DNA of 64,000 nt, taken from assembly GCF_000276665.1 (NCBI RefSeq), contig NW_004955433.1:19559981-19623980 (forward strand), given 5' to 3'. Under the pieces are notes generated by a model. The model made no database searches and was not told the origin of the DNA. It was given only the letters and a program-made list of their open reading frames with translations. Origin of the DNA: Chinchilla lanigera (taxonomy: Eukaryota; Chordata; Mammalia; Rodentia; Chinchillidae). Every line of letters begins with the position of its first letter. The first letter of the stretch is position 1. Made by a program: the position numbers and the translations under genes. This document shows positions 45,716 to 57,122 of this stretch, one piece after another.

Positions 45716-46134
45716 TTTTTATAGCAAGACAAATATTCAAGACTAGTTTTAAATTAGTTTGAAAGTCATCTTAAAGCTTGTGTATATTCACTATTGCCAA
45801 AGACTTTCAATCTTTATGTAAAAAGGCTGTAATAATGCATATAAATTATCTTGCTCTCAATAAGCGCTAAGCCTCCCCCACTTTTCCTCTAGCATCTGTG
45901 ATATAGTTTATGATAGATGTTTGGAAGGTCGAATGACAGATGGGGGCCAACATGTCTAGTTTCAGATTACAAATTTAAAATTGGAGATTAAAATCATGTA
46001 CCTCAAGAGTAAGAATTGGAAATCTTCAAGTCTGGGAGAAGCTCTGATTCTCATCAAGATTCAATTTAGAAAAAAAGAATCTTTCCATTTTAATTAGCAC
46101 CTCTTTGAGATAGAAATACCACTGCACCATTCAT
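45716..46134. other. Unannotated DNA
   Basis: No element recognised. Confidence 0.5.
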
Positions 46135-46440
46135 CTAAATGAAAAGTGGAAGATGCTTTTCATGATAATAACGAGACGATTTCTTGGCCATCAACATGGC
46201 CTCCAAGAGCCATCTGTTTTCAGAGTCAGTGAGCAATAAGGATTTATGAACCACTCCCAAAAAATTGTGTGACAGGGAAGGGCAAATCCAGCTGCTGCTT
46301 ATTTTCATCAAACATCTTGATCTGTTCTTCAAACATTGCAAATCTGATGAAACCCAAACACAGTTCATCAAACACTTTTCTTCTCTAATTTGGAAAATGA
46401 TTTGAATGTTAAGAGAAATTGCAAAAGATGGTTCTGATTC
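46135..46440 (-). other. Unidentified block with two long overlapping minus-strand frames
   Basis: One frame is open for 78 codons (46135-46371). A second, shifted frame is open for about 45 codons across 46245-46385 with protein-like composition (LGFIRFAMFEEQIKMFDE). Just upstream on the minus strand is a pyrimidine-rich run ending in AAATTAG, which resembles a 3' splice site. No 5' splice site (GTRAG) follows in frame. I do not recognise the product. It could be a decayed exon or retrocopy, or chance. Confidence 0.2.
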
Positions 46441-46819
46441 ATTTGTATTTACATAAAGTCACCTATGTTGTAGATCTTATCCATGCCCCAGATTCTCAAA
46501 GTCGGCTAAAACAAACAAACAAGAACATGAACAAATTCTCACACACTAACATGAACATACAAATATACCTTTTCTTCTGATTTGTCTAAAATTGTTCAGA
46601 AGTTTGAACTTTGGTAAGCTGTGTGGTTGTTCCCCTTTAATAAATGCATTCATTTCAAATACTATTGAATGAATACTACCATGATTGCTAATCATTATGT
46701 TTAAAATGTATTCAGCATTTAAAAAAATCCTTTAAGTAACTTTTTCACACATTTTTGCTGTTTCATGGAGCTAAAATGATGAAGCTGAGAGCTATCTGTA
46801 GATGACAAAATCCAACTCT

Positions 46820-47350
46820 TTCATTTAAAAAAATCAACCAACTCTGAGGTATAATTTGAATACAAAATTGCATCAAATTTAATTGTAATAGGAGATCTAT
46901 GAGTTTTAACAAATTTGTACACTATCATCACCTACGATTTTTCCACACTACAAAATCATCACAATCATCATATATGATGTTTCCATCACTACAAAAGTCT
47001 CTATTATGTTTCCCCCCCCTCCCCAAGGTCAGTCTTACTTATTCCTGGCCTAATTGATCCTTGATCTTTTTTCACTTCACATTAGTTTGTTTTTTTCATA
47101 TGAATGGTGCCCTGCAGAATTTTCTTTTCTGTTTGACTTACTTCATTGTCAGAATATTTTTGAGATTCAACCATGCTCTTGTCTATATTCATAGCTCATT
47201 TAAATTTATTATTCAGTAGTGTTCTATTGTACAGCTATCCCACTGTATGTTGACTTATTTTCTTGTTAATGGGTATTTTTCCTGCTTTTTCTATATTGTA
47301 GATGAATTTCATAAATTGTTTTTGTACTTTTGTATAACTTTTCTTGAAAT
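46820..47350 (-). mobile_element. Old L1M-type LINE 3' end
   Basis: The reversed L1M 3' UTR/ORF2 end shows CAACTCTGAGGTATAATTTG, GTTTCCATCACTACAAAAGT, GAATATTTTTGAGATTCAACC, TATTATTCAGTAGTGTTCTAT and TCTTGTTAATGGGTATTTTT. The phrase order is that of L1M family tails. A C8 run occurs at about 47011. Confidence 0.75.
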
Positions 47351-48037
47351 TATCAAAATATAAGTGAAGACAAGGACTAAAACTCTAGTTACTCAGAGCT
47401 CAGTTAAATATCTCCCAATTTAGTTAGTGTCTAGGCTCATGTTGTCACCTGGGAATCTTAGATATCTTAACAGATGATTTCAGCTTCTCTGACTACGACT
47501 TTGAGTAAGTCACTCAGTGTCCTGGAGTGTCCATCCCACTGCTCTGAGGGTACATTTCAGTCTTTCTGCTTTCAGCAGAAGCAAAAGGATTTATAATCAA
47601 GGAGAAAATGGTGGTCCAAAAACTAAATTAAAAATGGAGTAAAATACATGTTTGCATGTGTATGTTAAACAAGTGATCCAAGCAGTGAAGTGATTCATGC
47701 AGAATTCTACAGTACTACTTTTGTTTGGATGGTCGGGGAAGAAGTGTAGAAGTGTTGAGCCAATAATGTGAAAAGTTACAAGAAGAACATCACAAAGACA
47801 GCATAGCATATGAAAGTCCTAAGAGACTGAATGCTAGGGTCAATACATGATTTGAGATGAGGCTAAATCAGGACAAAATTTCATGCTTTCCCTTTCTTCC
47901 TTCCCATCATCCTTTCTTTTTCTGCCTCTTTCTCTACCTTTCCCTCTTTCTACCTTTCTTCCTTCCTTCTTTTCTGCCTTGTACTTGTTTTGAATATACT
48001 AAATTATAATTTATCTATATTAAATGACATAGAACAA
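47351..48037. other. Unannotated DNA with a CT-rich tract
   Basis: A pyrimidine-rich TTTCTTCCTTCC-type tract occupies 47888-47975. The rest is unassigned; a 70-codon minus frame at 47597-47809 has no recognisable domain. Confidence 0.5.
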
Positions 48038-48411
48038 TGTTAGGCACCAGGCTGTGTAAGGGTTAAGTTGCTGGTCACAATGCTGTCTGGCTGTGTTGGG
48101 AAAGCTAATAGTCACAGCCTCTGAAGCAAGATAAGACTGCAGCTGAGGACATTTGGCTCTCACTCCCTACTCTAGGGCAATAACTGCCAGCCTTAGAGAT
48201 AAGACAGTTCTCTCAATTAGCAAGATTTACTGTGTGGAATGACTTTGTTCTAGCTTCTCAAGGCCTTGGTCATTTTTGAGAGCTTTGGCCTCAGATGTGC
48301 CCTCCATTTCTCTGCACTCCCCTGATATGTTAAGGGCCCAATAAACACTGGCAGTCCAGAGAAGTCTTTGTGTTTGCTAAAAGAGAGCTCTGACAATCCT
48401 GGACCCCTACA
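48038..48411 (+). mobile_element. ERV solo LTR with AATAAA signal
   Basis: About 374 bp starting TGTTAGGCACCAGGCTGTGT and ending GGACCCCTACA, higher in GC than its surroundings. AATAAA at 48340-48345 is followed by a U5-like CACTGGCAGTCCAGAGAAGT and TGACAATCCTGGACCCCTAC. ACAA occurs at both edges (48034-48037 and 48409-48412), which could be a 4-bp duplication if the LTR ends two bases earlier. No internal viral sequence adjoins it. The family is not named. Confidence 0.6.
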
Positions 48412-48720
48412 AACTATATTACATTGTCTCTTTTATTTAATCCTTTCTATAAGCCCGTCCATAAGATTGGAGTCTGATCAGCCCCTGACAGAACAATACG
48501 CCATCTTTTGACTGATGTACAGAACTGTGTAGTGAAGTACCAAATAAGATCAGGAAAATATAAAAAATTTCACCATTCTGGATAGTGTTTGCATACTGTT
48601 TTATAGACAGTCACCAATGACACGATTATTGCCACTGCCACTGAGAGAAAAGTACACTTGTAATTTCTAAGCATACAATGAATTTTTATCAATTTTTTTC
48701 TGTTGTTAAAATATACAGGA

Positions 48721-48801
48721 GGGCTAGGGGTATATCTCAGTGGCACAAGCACCTGCCTGGCAAGCACAAGGTCCTGAGTTCGATTCCCAGAACTTAAAAA
48801 A

Positions 48802-48832
<31 letters not shown>

Positions 48833-48834
48833 AA
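48721..48834 (+). mobile_element. ID-type SINE with (AAAT)n tail
   Basis: Starts GGGCTAGGGGTATATCTCAG and has the B-box AAGGTCCTGAGTTCGATTCC. It ends in AACTTAAAA and ten or so AAAT units at 48799-48834, a microsatellite grown from the A-tail. Imperfect flanks AAATATACAGGAG and AAATACACCAGAA may be the duplication. Confidence 0.94.
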
Positions 48835-48879
48835 TACACCAGAACCATATGTATACTTTTGTGTTTATGTCATATTATT

Positions 48880-49330
48880 AAAGTAATGTTTTCCAGACTC
48901 ACCATATATTGTTTCTTTTTATTGCCAAGTAGTAGTTCATGAGCAAAAATACAATGTTTTTCATTACCTCACTGTTAAAAATTTAGACTATTTCTACTTT
49001 TCAGCTAAAAACAGTATGAACATTAGTGCATTCATGTTTTTATCTCTTGGCCAAATGTGTTCAGCTTGGACAGTTAAATATCCAAACCATGTGATAAAAG
49101 TCATATTAAATTCACAACAAATTAACAGCTTTCCAAATTATCTGTTCTTACATTCCCAAAAGAAATGTATAAGACTCTGTGTTCTTCACACTATTGTTCA
49201 ACATTTATATTTTTTTAACCTTGGTTTCTTCCCGTATTTTAATATTTTAGCTATACTGTTTTTACAATTTTTTGTTTATATTGATTGTCTTTATAGTTTG
49301 CTTTAGAGATTAAAAAATTTACCCTTAAGG
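48880..49330 (-). mobile_element. Possible L1M 3' fragment, highly diverged
   Basis: ATTGCCAAGTAGTAGTTCAT and the following TTAGACTATTTCTACTTTTC order recalls the reversed L1M tail ('tattgctgagtagtattccat...ggttgtttccagttttt'). The match is weak and could be chance in AT-rich DNA. Confidence 0.4.
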
Positions 49331-49559
49331 TTGTCACAGTAAAATATGACTTATATCATGTACTAAGAAATTTAAAACAGTATTATTCCATCTACCTTTT
49401 CCTATCCTTTATGTTATTGTTTCTCATGTTGAATATTTGTACTTACATTATGTTAATGTTTTTATTACTTCTATATTAAAACAAAATAAGGAAAAATAGG
49501 TAATTTTTGTATTTACCTACATGTTTAAAATGTCCACTGTTTTCTGTCTCTTTCTATAG

Positions 49560-49998
49560 AAACAGAGTTTACCTCTTGTATAAATTCAAAGCTATAATCT
49601 TAAGTGAAATACATCAGGCACATGTGTGCAAATACCACATTGTTGCTCTGGTATGAAAAAATAAAAGTATAAATAAAGACCTTGATGTGTAATAGCTATT
49701 GTGAAATAGGAAGAAAATTCTCAAATGAGAAAGGAATGTAAGGAGTGGGCAGAGGGAAAGGAAGGAAGAGAAAAGAGAAAAAAGAGAAAAAAGAGAAAAA
49801 TGGGAAAGAATGGAAACAAAGCTTTTGTAGCTAAGGAGGGGAAGAGAGATTGAAGGGAGAGGAGAGGAATGGGAAACAGAAAAAGAATCAAGGTATATCA
49901 TGTACTGGAACAAATTCCCTATGATGAATGTGATCATTATGTATATCTAAGATGTACTAATAAATTTAATTAAAAAAAGAAAAGATAAAAAGAAAAAA
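49560..49998 (+). mobile_element. L1 LINE 3' tail
   Basis: Forward L1 3' end: CTTAAGTGAAATACATCAGG and CACATGTGTGCAAATACCAC (from the ORF2 end), then a purine-rich GGAAGGAAGAGAAAAGAG tract (49755-49860), CTATGATGAATGTGATCATT and an A-rich tail at 49970-49998. The tail type is shared with 15260-15441. 5'-truncated. Confidence 0.75.
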
Positions 49999-50099
49999 AA
50001 ATTTCAAGTTATAATAAATATGATTTAGGCACTTTGTTGAAAGGTCTCTAAATAGCACATCACTCTAGGGAATTTCTTCCATAACAGGTCTGTCCCTTC

Positions 50100-50192
50100 C
50101 TGTGACAGGTCTTCTTTATGGTCCAAGCTGGCTTCCAGCTGTGGATTCTCCTGCCTCAGTCTCCTGAGTGCTAGGATTACAGGCACATGGAA
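50100..50192 (-). mobile_element. B1-type SINE fragment
   Basis: GTCCAAGCTGGCTTCCAGCT, CTCCTGCCTCAGTCTCCTGA and GTGCTAGGATTACAGGCACA match the reversed B1 body. The outer parts are missing or decayed. Confidence 0.85.
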
Positions 50193-50749
50193 AAGTCTTT
50201 CAATTTACTCTACTTAGATAACTTTGTAAAAATGTATGATTTTAATGTTTTATTTTATTTTTTCCATGGTTAGACTAAGAAAATGTTGGTCTTTAGTGAC
50301 TTTCTACAAACTAATTGAAAAACTAGTCCTTTTCAGCTGTAAAATTCTTAAATTCTTGAACTTACTTGAGTAGAGTGGAGGGAAGATAAAATTGATACAA
50401 GGATGTTCTCAATGTGCATTCACTTTTGTTGTTAATGAGATGGAGAAAATGGGTGAGGAAAGATGAATATGAGGATAAAAATACTTTACTTGAAAACTTC
50501 TGTGGAATATGACAATTAGATTTTCATATCTGAAGCTACTCAGCTAGGTGTCAGCAATGCTTTGTGTGAACATTGATATCTACCTCTACAAAGCAAGGAA
50601 ACACCTACCCTTTTTGCACTCCAGAAAAGTAGTATCAAGAACCCAGCTAAATGAGAAGAGTTAATTATGATCTTGAGTCTGTTAACACAATATCCTCAAA
50701 ATGAATGTTTTATAGAAAACCATTAATCATTACAAGAACAAGAAGATGT
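50193..50749. other. Unannotated DNA
   Basis: No gene or repeat recognised. Confidence 0.5.
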
Positions 50750-51950
50750 CAAAATAAATGAAGAAGTGATCCCTTAAAGCCAACACCAAGACAGATATAA
50801 GCCTATTAGAATAATCTGGCAAAGATTTTTAAATAGCTAACATAAGGCTAAGAGGAAAATGTTTCAAAGAATACTTATTGACACTTGAAAAATGAACATA
50901 ACATTGAGCACTTGGCTATGCATGGAAATTTTGCCTTCCTTATGCAGAAGGCCATGGGTATAACTAACAACACTGCAAAAACAAACAAAGAAGAAAACGA
51001 AAGGAAGTTTCAGCAAAGAAATAAAATATTCCACCAAAAAAAAAAAAAGATGAGAGGAAAAAGTAGATAAGAGTTTATGGAAATTCTAGATGCTAAAATA
51101 AAGTGAAAACAAAATAAATAAGATAAATGGCAGAATAGAGAGACAGAGGAGAAAAGTGGTCCAGTAAAATACAAAAAAAATGCTACTACCCAATAGGAGA
51201 AAAAATACAAGAAAAAGAATAGAAATTTAGCCATTGTGGAAATATAATGCAAATATAATTATAGTTCTGACATGAATATTACCAGCATCGCAGAAGTACA
51301 AGAGAGGGAGAAGGGATTAAACAGAATCCCAAAGAATGTTTGCTAAGTCTCTAAATAAATAAATAAAGCTACCAATTATGGACTTAATTAAGAAAAAGAG
51401 TGAATGGCACAACAACTTACCTTAAGGGACAAATTGAGCAACAGCAAATCTATAATAAGAACATAGTAAACCATTTTTCAAATACTGAAAGAAAACACCT
51501 ATTAATTGCAAATTCTCTACCCTGCAAAGCAAAATTATCCTTTTCTTGAGTTTAGTAAATTACATTTGATGATTAAAGCAATATGTACAACATTGTCTGT
51601 TTTGTTTCTGAGTCTATGTAGAGGAGATATTTAAATAATTACAGACCCAGGAAGGTGAAGAAATGTAAATATAGTTAAGGTTTATTTCACTAGTACTCAT
51701 AAAATAAGGACCACAATAGTTTTGGTATGATTATACATAGGTATATACTGGTTATCTTCATCAACTGCTAAATAAGCTATACAAAGAAGTAAACATAAAT
51801 ACACTAGGAAAATGAAAAATACATTTAAAAACATATGTTCATCTAACCCACAGAAAGTCAGGAAAAAGAAAAAAACAGAGGAAGAAAAGGCTGAAAGACA
51901 AACAACAATAAAACTAATTAAACCTATGTCCTAAAATAGCAATATTTGAA
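50750..51950 (+). mobile_element. L1M/HAL1-type ORF1 region
   Basis: An A-rich forward strand with the phrase order of L1M or HAL1 ORF1: GCAAAGATTTTTAAATAGCT, ATGAACATAACATTGAGCAC, then ACTGAAAGAAAACACCTATT, ACCCTGCAAAGCAAAATTATC and CTTTTCTTGAGTTTAGTAAA ('..tacccagcaaaattatccttc..'). Frames are fragmentary; the 61-codon frame at 50885-51070 is Lys/Asn/Gln-rich, as this region is in the parent family. Limits are approximate. Confidence 0.6.
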
Positions 51951-53504
51951 TTAAATCTAAATGGTTAAAAAAAAAAAAAAACTAAGAAAGAAGGGATTTC
52001 TAGTCTCCATTGGGAATAAAACTGGCACCATAAACCTGAGAGGAGAAGACTCAAAAAAGTTTATACAGCAGAATCCTGATCGCGTCTCAGTCTTTAGCTA
52101 AGATCAAGTGTACAACCTTGAATTGTGAGAAATTTCTGCAAGTGTTCCACTAGGCTAGCAAACATTTCTAATAAATTTAACTGGATAAACAAGTGAAGTC
52201 TTGCAGTATGAGTAGTAAATGATCACAGCTGAGCCAATGGTTCTCTCTCTGTCACTATGAGATTGTGTCTGTTAGTCTCCCAACAGCTAAAGGTTATGGA
52301 AGAAATCACATCTACAGAGGAGGAGAAAAAGGTGGAATCCCTTACTTCAAATGAGCATAGGGAGAAGTGTAAAATGTGGGAATCAGTGGAAAATTTTGTA
52401 GATTAGCCCAACCTGAGTAAGGCTGTAGCGATCAATGAATTTATGTAATGACAATAAAATCCTCAAAAGGAGGCAAAAGCAAGAATCATTGGATAGGCTC
52501 CTTTTCAAAGTTGCACTAAAAGAAAAAGATTCCATTGAGCCAATACATAGCAGTGATTGTGTCAGTGATAGCAAAAATCATCCTAGACAATAACTCTCCC
52601 CTTTTCTGTCTCCTTCACACCAGACATGAAGGTTTTCAAAAGTTGAGTACAGGTTAAAATATTTCTTTTTCTTTATCTTTTGTATTTTATATTACTCTTT
52701 ATTATACTACAGTATTGTAATCCTTTTTATATGACTATTTTTCAGATGTGTAATGAAACATTTTAGTCTCCATTATTTCTTATGTGGACATATCCCTTGA
52801 TATACAAGTGCTTTGGATTAAATCCTGTTTCTGGAATGAATTAGGCTCACAAACCCAGGTTTTAGTGTACTGTTTTCTGGTTGCTTACTAACGGTAAGCA
52901 TTAGTACGATAAGTGACTGGACCCATAGCCTTTGCCAGCAATTTGAGGATTTACAGCAAAAAATGGAGAACTTGTACTTTCAATGCAGAATATGCATTTC
53001 TGAGTTTAGTTAGGTTAGGGCAAATCCTGAAGGCAAATTTAAGGGAACAACTCCTATGAATCCTTCCTTACAGGAACTATTGCTTGTTCAGAAAGTAAAA
53101 ATCCAGGAAGAAATCAGGAAGGTGGGGCTGTATTTAAGAGTGTCAGAGAAACAGAGTGTAGATGATAGAAGCTTTGTGAGGACGCTTTGCTCAATTTTAG
53201 TTTTGAAAAAAGTTCACTTATATGTCTACCAGCAATGAAGAAGAGCAAGGGCAGGATGTGACAGAGACTCAGATAATTAGATAATAAAATGTCACTGATG
53301 ATGCTCACTTAATTAGCTTAATATTTCAAAGACTGTACTTACCAACAAATACACAAGTCCATGATTTCTTTTTTCAATTTTGAGGTATAAAGTCCTCAGG
53401 ACTGCAAAATCTAATGTACGTTGAAACTAACAACCAAATTTGTTTTATTATTATGTTTTCATTCATGTCCTCAAAGTTAACTTATTTTCTAATGAGTATG
53501 ATTT
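51951..53504. other. Unannotated DNA
   Basis: An A-run lies at about 51967-51981. No element or gene was recognised; a 60-codon plus frame and a 64-codon minus frame overlap near 53056-53308 without motif. Confidence 0.5.
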
Positions 53505-53581
53505 CTTTTATACCAGGAGTCCACCACCGGACCTTGCCCTTATCAGGCAGGCACTATGCTTTTGAGGTATATTCCGGCCCA
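53505..53581 (-). mobile_element. ID-type SINE, old copy
   Basis: The diverged reversed ID body reads TATACCAGGAGTCCACCACC, GGACCTTGCCCTTATCAGGC, TTTTGAGGTATATTCCGGCC. TGAGTATGATTT (53493-53504) and TGGGTATGATTT (53582-53593) form a 12-bp duplication with one mismatch. Confidence 0.85.
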
Positions 53582-53593
53582 TGGGTATGATTT

Positions 53594-55755
53594 TGAAGTT
53601 GACAGTTTTATCTATCTTATTTTTTAGTGTTCCATACATTTTTTAGTCTGAAAAATTGATTTGTTTTATGTTGATATTATACTTTATTAACAAGAATCAT
53701 CTTCCTTTTCCTTGCTAGCTAATGTGAGGTTTGCAGATCAACACCCCCAAATCTCACTTCGGTATTTGTTAGAAAACTCAGATCATGATACAGATGTGAT
53801 GAATCTGATTCTGTTTTATAAGACTTCTACATAATCCTGTGCTCATTAAATTTGGAGAAACACACTTAAATTTTACCAAACATAGGAAGATAATACACCA
53901 AATTTAGAATTTTCTTACTTCATCTTTCATAGATTGGATCTAGCTCTTTCATCAGAAAAATTCAGAAATCAACAACTGAACATTTGTACATTAATGGAAA
54001 TTTACTCACATCAATATGGAATACATTTATTTTTATTTATTACCTGACATTTAAATTCAGGATTCCAAGTAGCAGTTTTTAGGTGTGTAAGTTCCATCAT
54101 TCTCTCATTTAATAAAATGAATATTAATTTTATATTTTTCAGTAGGTATCATGGCACCTCTTTTCTTCACTAATGGTTTTCTTTCTATAAGAGTAAGTTT
54201 TATTTCTGTGTTGAGTCTGGTGTTAAGTCTGACATTCATTATCTCAAAAACACAAAGAAGTATGCCTACCCTGGCATTACACACACTGAAGAACTTTCTG
54301 GTTAACCCTAGTAAATTAACCAACAGAATTTTGTATATGACAGTTAAAGCTAAGAAAAATGAGAATTCTTCTTCAAAGTACATTGCCATCAGTTATTTCT
54401 GTAATTTCTCGAATTCTTTCTGTAATTCAGATGCAAATGAACTGTGCCTTAACACATCTTGTCCTTAATAACTTTTAGCACATTTTTGATCATTTTGGCA
54501 AAATGTAAGATATATTTGTTGGTCCAGTAGGCATCTTGCCTCTGGCCTTCCTTTTTCCAGGAAGAGTCCATTTTTCCTGAGAGGACCCCAGCTGTAGCCT
54601 TGATTGAGGCATTCATTCTACAGCTGGGGCAAGCTTTCTCTGAAATGCAGCTGTAATAGGCATTTCAAAGGCCTACAGTGTCATACAAATACTTCTGTTT
54701 TCCAGGCTGGAGGCAAATACCCAGCCAAGGGCCCAGACGCAGAGGCTGTGAGAATACACATGAAGAAGTCTATTACTCAGACCACCTTTGTTTTTGTCCA
54801 TCTTTCATTTGAAAAAAATTAAGTAAGTACATGGGGAACTACCTAACCAGTATGTGTTTGGGCTAAACTGTCTACTTGAAGAAATTATTCAGATTTCCTT
54901 GATTTACACCATGATTACACTGAAAGATACACAAGGACTTACCTAAGGGAAACAGCAAAGGAAAAAATATATTTCCTGGATTGTCTAATAAAGTTGTAAT
55001 TATTTTACAGAATCGAACCTTCGGGTTAGTATAAATATTAAAGTCATAATTGCTTTTTAAATACAAATTTATTGCTCACCAAGCAATTTTGATACTTTTC
55101 TTTCCTATGTATTTTTCCTGTGTGAAAGACTTACATGATTGCCAAACACCACATAAGAGAGAGCCTTGTGTTTTATTATGAGGGATAGGCTTTATGTGTA
55201 ATAAATATTACTAGAGTTAATATGTTATGGGTACATTTGCATTTAGGCTTGTACAGATAATTATCTAATAAATTTTTTAAAATGAGATGACCTTTCGCCA
55301 TCTAATCCACTACAGTTACAGGAATGAAGGCCAGTTCTTTGAGCTGCAAAGTGAGTTCATCTAAAATGAATTCTTGGCACATTATGTTCCATAGTGATAC
55401 AGTAATCTTTATTCTTCTCTTTTATCCTATAAAATTAGCGTGGAAAAAAAGAAGCATAAACACATATTAAAATATTATAATCTACAAAAGTCACATTTTA
55501 CCTTAAAACTAATATATTATAAACCATATTTTTATTATCCATGAGGATTTGAATAAATTGAAATACATGAATTATATTTTAACTATTAGAGAAACATGGT
55601 TATCAATCATTACCCTCAGTTCCAAAGACCAGCATATTTTTTTCTTTTATATGTAAGATGTATTCTGATTTATCTGTCACAATTTAAGTAAAGTTAGATG
55701 ACTTCTCTGTCTTCTTTCCCTAATCATCTCAGCATTGGCTAAAATTTCTTGCTTC
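53594..55755. other. Unannotated DNA
   Basis: About 2.2 kb without a recognisable element. Antiparallel frames at 54105-54468 (94 and 105 codons) have no domain I know. The block 54480-54760 is slightly more GC-rich. Confidence 0.5.
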
Positions 55756-56100
55756 TCAAATCACAGTTCTAAACTTCTGATAGCATTTTAACCATGGTGG
55801 TTTTTTGAATAAAAGAATAATGTCCTTGATCAGAGGACCCTGGTTTTCATCATAGGAGGTTAGGTTAATGTGTTGTACATTATATTTGAAGCCATCTAGC
55901 TTCAAATACAAAGCTTGATATTCAGCCACAAAACTTGACAATAAGGAGCCATTTTTCTTTGCATTTGATAATTTCTCCCAGAACAATCTGCCTGTTTCCT
56001 TCCCATTTGAAGAGTTTGACGTCATGCTTTTCAAATAGCTGGACAGTCTTTCCTTGCTCAATTTGTTTTACTGGAGGGCCCACACATGGACCTTTACTAA
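55756..56100 (-). other. Unidentified sequence just 3' of an LTR, with two overlapping frames
   Basis: Minus-strand frames at 55756-56061 (101 codons) and 55922-56179 (85 codons) overlap. The second begins inside the LTR 3' part. Composition is protein-like (KLFKWEGNRQIVLGEI; LYLKLDGFKYNVQ) but no domain is recognised. Position after the LTR 3' end suggests it could be decayed retroviral leader or internal sequence. A primer-binding site or gag motif was not seen. Confidence 0.3.
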
Positions 56101-56578
56101 TTTTTCCACACAACCCCCTTGAGGTCGTGTCCTGATGACAATGAGAAATGGAGTCCATGGACACAGTAGTGGGCAACAAACTGGGTGCAGTTTATTAGAA
56201 ACAGCAAAGAAAGCTACCACTAGCTGGAAGAGGCTCCAAGGGAGACCACCATGGAGAAACAAAAGCATAGGGATTTATGCACAGACCTTGGTGGGCAAAT
56301 TTAGTGAAAGCCCAGAACTGAGCAGTTTGACACTGGTGGTTACTATTTAAAACATGGACCATGATTGTGGTGGTGAGGGGCATGAAAGCAAAGTGGTTGT
56401 CATGATTGCTGTGTCTCTACCATTAAGGGGGTCGACTTCATTAGGCTTTGTCTCTGGCAACCCAGTTTCCCAGGGCATATCTTAGTTCAGTCAGGCCCCT
56501 GCTCTGTGTGCCTATTGTCCCTCTGTGTCCTTGTCTCAGGACCAAGAGCAATGGATTTTCACTTTCCTGAGTCACTCA
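56101..56578 (-). mobile_element. ERV-type LTR
   Basis: On the minus strand the block has a U3-R-U5 layout. It starts near TGAGTGACTCAGGAAAGTGA. A TATA-like GCATAAATCCC lies at about 56270. AATAAA (plus-strand TTTATT at 56191-56196) is followed by CTGCACCCAGTTTGTTGCCC and a C/T-rich U5. The length of about 480 bp and relatively high GC fit. The 3' boundary is uncertain and no duplication was identified. Confidence 0.55.
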
Positions 56579-56768
56579 AAGAAGGAAGCAGATACAGAAG
56601 TGAAAGTCAGGGTTAGTATTCAGGAAATCTTTGTATTCTCAGGATAAATAGGAATAATGTCATCTTCTTGAACAACCCATTATGTGAGGTATTGTCATCA
56701 GCATCATTCTTAATAGTAAGTCATCCACATTTTATTTTTTAAAATGTTATACAATTATTGAAAAATAT

Positions 56769-56943
56769 ATGAAAGGTAAAAACAAAAAGGAAGGAAAAGG
56801 GAAAGAGAAGGAAGAGAGACTGAAGGAAAAAGAGGGAATGAAGGAAAGAAGAAAAGAAAAGAAAGAAAGAGAAAAAAAGAAAGAAAGGAAGAAAGGAAGA
56901 AAGGAAGAAAGAAAGAAAAAGAAAGAAGGAAGGAAGGAAGAAA
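56769..56943. repeat. Polypurine (GAAA/GGAA)n tract
   Basis: About 175 bp almost entirely of A and G on the plus strand, mostly GAAA and GGAA units. Several overlapping open frames on both strands (Lys/Glu or Phe/Leu/Ser only) are artefacts. Confidence 0.95.
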
Positions 56944-56989
56944 ATAACAGGAGTAACCATACAAACTATCTTGCCCCCTTCTTTCCTTT

Positions 56990-57122
56990 TGAAACAGGGA
57001 TTTTCTGTACAGCTCAGGCTAGCTTCAAAATTGTTATGCTGCCTACGCTCACTTCAAACTCATAATTCTCCTCCCTCAGCCTTCACAGTATTGGGATTTC
57101 TATGTGTGCCACCCTGCCCAGG
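56990..57122 (-). mobile_element. B1-type SINE, old copy
   Basis: Reversed B1: TTGAAACAGGGATTTTCTGT, CAGCTCAGGCTAGCTTCAAA, CTCCCTCAGCCTTCACAGTA, TGTGTGCCACCCTGCCCAG. More diverged than the other B1 copies. Confidence 0.88.

Noticed and set aside
48721..48790. Possible tRNA gene
   Set aside because: The A- and B-box-like motifs belong to an ID SINE (tRNA-derived) with an A-rich tail; the body cannot fold into a proper tRNA cloverleaf. The same applies to the other ID copies.
56739..57065. Several 70-100 codon frames with Lys/Glu or Phe/Leu/Ser composition
   Set aside because: They are translations of the GAAA/GGAA polypurine tract in different frames.
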